From contig CBDUOF010000071.1 in the NCBI GenBank assembly GCA_965368765.1, forward strand, positions 1-16,536: a stretch of 16,536 bases of DNA. Direction: 5' to 3'. Positions 13,329-16,536 of the stretch are shown piece by piece (position 1 is the first letter of the stretch; each line of letters starts with the position of its first letter). The stretch is from Leptofilum sp965368765. GTDB lineage: Bacteria; Chloroflexota; Anaerolineae; Promineifilales; Promineifilaceae. A program made the position numbers and the translations under genes. Below the pieces are notes generated by a model, which had not been told where the DNA came from, made no database searches, and was given only the letters and a program-made list of their open reading frames with translations.

Positions 13329-13386
13329 GGGAAAACGGCAGAATGAGTATTCCCCTCATTCTTGGGACCTTTCCGTTTTACCCAAG
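13329..13386. repeat. Nested, partly competing inverted repeats upstream of fabH
   Basis: Three overlapping pairings are visible. AGAATGAG (13340-13347) pairs with CTCATTCT (13355-13362). GGG-AAAACGG (13329-13338) pairs with CCGTTTT-ACCC (13373-13383) and encloses the first. CTTGGG (13361-13366) pairs with CCCAAG (13381-13386) and competes with the outer stem. The element lies 80-137 bases upstream of the fabH start and could fold in its leader RNA. Confidence 0.55.
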
Positions 13387-13441
13387 CTATGGCATTTTCC
13401 AATCGAGTTGTTTTTATTTGCTACGAAATATTAAACCCGAA

Positions 13442-13502
13442 TTGTTTGGAATCGTCACGGCGCTCTGCGTCATGCTTGCCAGCAGGCTGGCTTTCCAAAC
13501 AA
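13442..13502. repeat. Inverted repeat enclosing a second hairpin, fabH-kinase spacer
   Basis: TTGTTTGGA (13442-13450) has its exact 9-base complement TCCAAACAA at 13494-13502. Inside it, next to the right arm, GCCAG (13478-13482) pairs with CTGGC (13487-13491). A weaker ACG/CGT pairing lies in the left half, giving a possible three-way junction. No known RNA family is recognised. Confidence 0.5.
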
Positions 13503-13563
13503 GATAGATGCTGGATACTGCCGCCTAATTGCTACATGAGCGCCCCGCTCAAGGCCATTAGGA

Positions 13564-13592
13564 TTGTCAGATAGTTGGCAGATAAATAATGA
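13564..13592 (+). promoter_or_regulatory. Candidate promoter for the hybrid histidine kinase
   Basis: TTGTCA (13564-13569) and TAATGA (13587-13592) are 17 bases apart. The -35 is good and the -10 is mediocre. It would give a leader of about 100 bases containing the ACGGCCGT at 13675. Confidence 0.3.
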
Positions 13593-13696
13593 TGCTAAAT
13601 CTAGATTGGCATCCCCGTGTAACGAGGGCTGTAATATTCCCCCTAGATAATTTGAGGTAACCAACCCACGAGGAACGGCCGTATCACCAGACACTT

Positions 13697-15610
13697 ATGA
13701 ACGCTTTAGCTCGCTATTTTGCACCACCACAATTTGAAGACCCAGAGAAAAACCGTCAGGCCTATTGGCTGAATCGGTATTTGTTGGCCTTTTGCTCCGC
13801 GATGCTGTTGCTATTTGTGGTTATGCGGCCATTTACCCGGTATTCAGGTTCTGCGCGCATTGCCGTCTCACTCAGCCTGTTCGTTTTGCTTGGCATCGCT
13901 CTACTTTGTATCGGTATTGTTTACTTAGGGCGTATTCAATTAGCTGCCTGGCTCTTTTCTGTGACAAGCTTCGGCACGCTTTCTGTGATGATATTTATCT
14001 TCGATGGCATTCGCAGTTCAGCTGCTGTGGGCTACTTTGTCGTCGTGTCTGCCGTAAGCTTATTCCTCCGTGGCAAAGCCAGCATGTTGTTTATGGGGCT
14101 TAACGTCCTGGCCCTGATTTTTTTCTATGCAGCAGAACAAAATGGCTTGCTGACCACTTCGTATAACACATTGGCCAGCATTGATGATTTGGTAATTTTG
14201 ACCCTGTCACTGGTGCTCAACACGCTGCTGCTGCGTCAACTCATTGAAGGGATTAGCAACAGTGCCGAGACCGCCCGTTCTGCCGCGGTGGCTTTGCTAT
14301 CAGCCAATGAAGAGCTGCAGGCCAGTCAGGATTCCCTAAAACAGCTTCACCAGGAGCTGGAAGCGCGCGTCGATGAGCGGACGGCCGAATTGCAGATTGC
14401 CAATCGCCAGCTACAACATGAAGTGGCCGAGCGCAAACGCACCGAAGAGGCGATGCAGCAAGCCCAGAAACGGGAGAGCCTGGGGCTGATGGCCAGCGGC
14501 ATCGCCCACGATTTTAACAACCTGCTGGTTGCCATGCTGGCCCAAACCACGCTGGCAATGAGCAAGCTGCCAGACAATGCGCCCGAGCAAGAGCATATTC
14601 AAAAAGCGGTCATGGCTGCAGAGCAGGCGGCCGATTTAACGCGTCAGATGTTGGCCTATGCCGGGGGTGGACAGTTAGAAATTGAGCCAGTCATCCTTAA
14701 TCAGGCGATTGAGAAAAATATTCATCTGTTTCGGGCAGCCGTTGCTAAAAATGTGACGCTGCACACCGATCTAACAAATGATCTCCCCCTGATTGAAGCT
14801 GATCGCAGCCAATTGCAGCAGGTAATCATGAATCTAATTCTCAACGCCGCGGAATCGGTTGAGACGGCTGATGGGCATGTGTGGGTAAAAACTGGTCTGC
14901 AAACCATAACGGCCGATGAAAGCCATTTTTGGCATTGGACAGGAAAGCCGCTGCCTGAGGGAGAATATATTTGTTTGACGATCCGCGACAATGGGGCGGG
15001 AATGACGTCGGACACCCGGAACCGCATTTTTGATCCCTTTTTCACCACGAAGGAGTATGGGCAAGGGCTTGGGCTGGCGGCCGTGTTAGGCATCGTGCGA
15101 GATCATCACGGTGGGCTGCATGTGGAGAGCGCCCCGGGAAATGGCACAACGTTTTGGCTGCTGTTTCCGATAAGCGTGCGCTCAGAAACGGCCGTTTCCC
15201 CCATAACCTATGCCCCACCAACCAGTACGAGCGGTCAGCTAATTCTGGTGATTGATGATGAAGAACCCGTGCGCGAAGCCGTGACCGACATCATGGAACT
15301 GCACGGCGTTGCTGTGGTAACGGCCGTTAACGGGCAAGAAGGCATTTCGCTGTTTTCGCAGCGCCAAAATGAGATTCAGCTGGTGTTGCTCGATATGTCG
15401 ATGCCCGGCATGAACGGCATCGATACGCTAACGGAGCTGCGCCAGCTCGATCCGTCTGTCCGCGTCATTCTTTCCTCAGGTTATTCGCAGCAGCAAATTG
15501 CCCATGATGTTAAAGTAAATGGCCGTACCGGTTTCTTGCCAAAACCATACGACGTAGACACCCTGGTCAACAAAGTGTGGCAATATTTGCCCAAAGAGCC
15601 GAACGCCTAA
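13697..15610 (+). CDS. Membrane-bound hybrid sensor histidine kinase with C-terminal receiver
   Basis: A 637-residue two-component sensor. About six TM helices (residues 27-180) form an input module without a recognisable ligand domain. A coiled coil follows (about 195-260). The HisKA domain has 'GIAHDFNNLL' with phospho-acceptor His271, the NtrB-like H-box. The ATPase domain shows the N-box 'IMNLILNAAESV' (377-388), G1 'DNGAGM' (431-436), the F-box 'FDPFFTTKEYGQGLGLAAV' (445-463) and 'GNGTTF' (481-486). A Pro/Thr linker leads to a receiver domain (515-632) with acidic pair Asp520/Asp521, phospho-acceptor Asp566 ('LLDMSMPGM') and Lys616 ('PKPY'). All key residues are intact. The kinase should phosphorylate its own receiver; no separate response regulator is nearby, so the output is unknown. 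No Shine-Dalgarno is visible at ATG 13697. ACGGCCGT copies at 15188 (linker) and 15320 both encode 'TAV'. Confidence 0.93.
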   Translation: MNALARYFAPPQFEDPEKNRQAYWLNRYLLAFCSAMLLLFVVMRPFTRYSGSARIAVSLSLFVLLGIALLCIGIVYLGRIQLAAWLFSVTSFGTLSVMIFIFDGIRSSAAVGYFVVVSAVSLFLRGKASMLFMGLNVLALIFFYAAEQNGLLTTSYNTLASIDDLVILTLSLVLNTLLLRQLIEGISNSAETARSAAVALLSANEELQASQDSLKQLHQELEARVDERTAELQIANRQLQHEVAERKRTEEAMQQAQKRESLGLMASGIAHDFNNLLVAMLAQTTLAMSKLPDNAPEQEHIQKAVMAAEQAADLTRQMLAYAGGGQLEIEPVILNQAIEKNIHLFRAAVAKNVTLHTDLTNDLPLIEADRSQLQQVIMNLILNAAESVETADGHVWVKTGLQTITADESHFWHWTGKPLPEGEYICLTIRDNGAGMTSDTRNRIFDPFFTTKEYGQGLGLAAVLGIVRDHHGGLHVESAPGNGTTFWLLFPISVRSETAVSPITYAPPTSTSGQLILVIDDEEPVREAVTDIMELHGVAVVTAVNGQEGISLFSQRQNEIQLVLLDMSMPGMNGIDTLTELRQLDPSVRVILSSGYSQQQIAHDVKVNGRTGFLPKPYDVDTLVNKVWQYLPKEPNA

Positions 15611-15648
15611 ACCACCCGCTTTTTCCCCACCGATCCCCCTGCTCAATC

Positions 15649-15678
15649 TTGACAAACCCCTAACCGAACGCAAAAATA
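15649..15678 (+). promoter_or_regulatory. Candidate promoter for the DUF3048 lipoprotein gene
   Basis: The 139-base spacer after the kinase contains a perfect -35 TTGACA (15649-15654), with an A-rich AAAATA (15673-15678) 18 bases on as a weak -10. No terminator for the kinase is visible in this spacer, so read-through is also possible. Confidence 0.4.
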
Positions 15679-15749
15679 ACCCAGATTACGCACCTTATCC
15701 ATTCGGCAACAGGACGTTGCCAGATGGTCTATTTGTACGAGAGGAAACA

Positions 15750-16536
15750 ATGAAAAAATGGTTCAGCTGGCTGTCCCTATTGAGCTTTCTTTTGCTGAGC
15801 GTGGCCTGCGGTGGCGATTCTGCTGCCACGCCAACGCCGATTGCCCCGCCACCCACAACGGCCGTTTCCAGCCTGCCGCCGCCTGATCCCACGGTCACCG
15901 CGGGGGCACCAACCCCTTTGCCGCCTCCACCAACCCTTGCGCCTGTGCCAACCAGCACGGCCGTGGCTGCACAGGCTGACGGGACCGTCACTTTACTTAC
16001 GGCGGCTGACTTTGGCCCGAACCACAATCCGTTGACGGGCGAACGGGTTGATGATGTGGCCCTGCTGGAAAGACGGCCGTTGGCCATCAAAATTTCCAAC
16101 GCGCCCCCCAGCTTTGTTCGCCCGCAGTCGGGGCTGAACAGCGCCGATTGGGTGTTTGAGCACACCGCTGAGGGCAACATCACCCGCTTTACGCTCATTG
16201 TGTACGGGCAGGACGTCGATCAGGTGGGCCCCATCCGCAGCGCCCGCCTCATTGATGTGGAGCTGCCCGCCATGTATGATGCGGCCCTGGCCTTTTCCGG
16301 AGCCAGCGTGGGGGTGAACCAACGGCTAAACGCGTCTGATTTTGCCAGCCGCATCATTCGCTCGGCCGATCCTGGCTACTTCCGCACGGGGGAGGATAAA
16401 CCGTTTGAGCATACGCTGTACGGCCGTCCCGACATTTTTCGTCAGGGATTAGAAGCCCTCGGCCTGAACACCGCGCCCAACTTCAACGGCCTGCTCACCT
16501 TTGCCAGCCAGCCACCGCCAGGGGGTCAGTCGGGCA
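15750..16536 (+). CDS. DUF3048 (YerB-like) lipoprotein, 5' part (runs off window end)
   Basis: The start at ATG 15750 has GAGAGG (15739-15744) five bases upstream. The protein opens with the lipoprotein signal 'MKKWFSWLSLLSFLLLSVAC' (lipid-anchor Cys20). A long Pro/Thr/Ala-rich, probably disordered linker (about 25-80) follows, then a DUF3048 domain: 'NPLTGERV' (93-100), 'RRPLAIKISN' (109-118), 'RPQSGLNSADWVFEH' (124-138), 'GNITRFTLIVYG' and 'VGPIRSARLID', the strongest family signature. The frame stays open to the window end (about 262 residues). DUF3048/YerB proteins are surface-anchored and of poorly known function, with some proposed roles in the cell envelope. Four ACGGCCGT copies lie in the first 680 bases: two in the linker (15858, 15957, both 'TAV') and two in the domain (16073, 16420). 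Confidence 0.92.
   Translation, partial: MKKWFSWLSLLSFLLLSVACGGDSAATPTPIAPPPTTAVSSLPPPDPTVTAGAPTPLPPPPTLAPVPTSTAVAAQADGTVTLLTAADFGPNHNPLTGERVDDVALLERRPLAIKISNAPPSFVRPQSGLNSADWVFEHTAEGNITRFTLIVYGQDVDQVGPIRSARLIDVELPAMYDAALAFSGASVGVNQRLNASDFASRIIRSADPGYFRTGEDKPFEHTLYGRPDIFRQGLEALGLNTAPNFNGLLTFASQPPPGGQSG

Larger units (their letters stand above)
13250..13696. other. 447-base spacer between divergent fabH and the histidine kinase
   Basis: This is the longest non-coding stretch in the window. Besides the two inverted-repeat elements described separately it contains a candidate plus-strand promoter (13564-13592) and an ACGGCCGT copy (13675-13682) just before the kinase start. The short ORFs here have no family resemblance and no ribosome binding sites, so I regard the region as regulatory or as encoding an RNA. 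Confidence 0.55.
666..16427. repeat. Highly iterated palindrome ACGGCCGT, 28 dispersed copies
   Basis: Exact copies begin at 666, 1241, 1643, 2017, 2260, 2316, 3557, 4156, 5558, 6189, 6296, 6503, 7147, 8887, 9645, 10555, 11437, 11989, 12244, 12587, 13229, 13675, 15188, 15320, 15858, 15957, 16073 and 16420 (counted by eye). Nine of them extend to AACGGCCGTT (1241, 2316, 3557, 6189, 8887, 12244, 15188, 15320, 15858). One-mismatch versions also recur, for example near 4763, 7036, 7639, 11940, 14381, 14910 and 15078. Because the octamer is its own reverse complement, each copy reads the same on both strands. The mean interval is about 590 bases, with no fixed period. Twenty-six copies are in coding sequence and two in spacers, close to the coding share of the window. 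Confidence 0.95.

Noticed and set aside
13250..13402. N-terminal extension of fabH to 13402
   Set aside because: The family N-terminus starts at 13249 with a strong AGGAG; the extension overlaps the inverted-repeat element.
13322..13574. Short open frames of 61-74 codons in the fabH-kinase spacer
   Set aside because: No ribosome sites or family features, and they lie across the inverted repeats; more likely chance frames.
666..16427. Reading the ACGGCCGT copies as a CRISPR array, tandem repeat or transposon ends
   Set aside because: The units are 8-10 bases, irregularly spaced by 56 to about 1,740 bases, mostly inside intact genes, and have no spacers, target duplications or nearby transposase.

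Overview
The window looks like an ordinary chromosomal stretch from a free-living bacterium, most likely a member of Chloroflexota (Anaerolineae or Caldilineae type). That placement is inferred from style: a multi-TM hybrid histidine kinase with an 'ARYFAPP.FEDPEKNRQ' type N-terminus, lipoproteins with Pro/Thr-rich linkers before a DUF3048 domain, an LppX-like lipoprotein, and a large TPR protein next to cdaA. No rRNA or other taxonomic marker is present. There is no phage, transposon, CRISPR array or plasmid module.

Layout. Positions 1-1462 (+): the 3' end of a TerB-like gene, a DUF4259 protein and an LppX/LprG-like lipoprotein. Positions 9593 to 1508 (-): six co-directional genes, argF, a 756-residue TPR protein, cdaA (diadenylate cyclase), cdaR (YbbR-domain regulator), der (ribosome-assembly GTPase) and a THUMP-domain RNA guanine-N2 methyltransferase. 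The TPR-cdaA-cdaR-der part is nearly gapless and is probably one transcript, coupling c-di-AMP synthesis to ribosome biogenesis genes. Positions 9594-9947 hold back-to-back promoters. Positions 9948-12020 (+): an unrecognised two-TM protein with its own promoter and terminator, then a GalE-like NAD-dependent sugar epimerase. Positions 12028-13249 (-): fabH, then tRNA-Leu(GAG) with a consensus promoter and a terminator shared with the convergent epimerase gene. Positions 13250-13696: a 447-base spacer with strong inverted repeats. Positions 13697-16536 (+): an orphan hybrid histidine kinase and the 5' part of a DUF3048 lipoprotein cut by the window edge.

The most unusual signal is not a gene. 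The palindromic octamer ACGGCCGT occurs 28 times by eye count, about once per 590 bases, against roughly 0.25 expected by chance in a random sequence of this length. Nine copies extend to AACGGCCGTT. Copies lie in nearly every gene, in all three codon phases (Thr-Ala-Val, X-Gly-Arg, Arg-Pro), on genes of both orientations, and in two spacers. One supplies the first base of a stop codon. This resembles the cyanobacterial HIP1 highly iterated palindrome but has a different sequence. I do not know of a description for this lineage, though I cannot search.

Secondary points of interest are the structured spacer upstream of fabH, the uncharacterised two-TM protein, the c-di-AMP/Der operon, and the absence of visible Shine-Dalgarno sequences at several otherwise secure starts.
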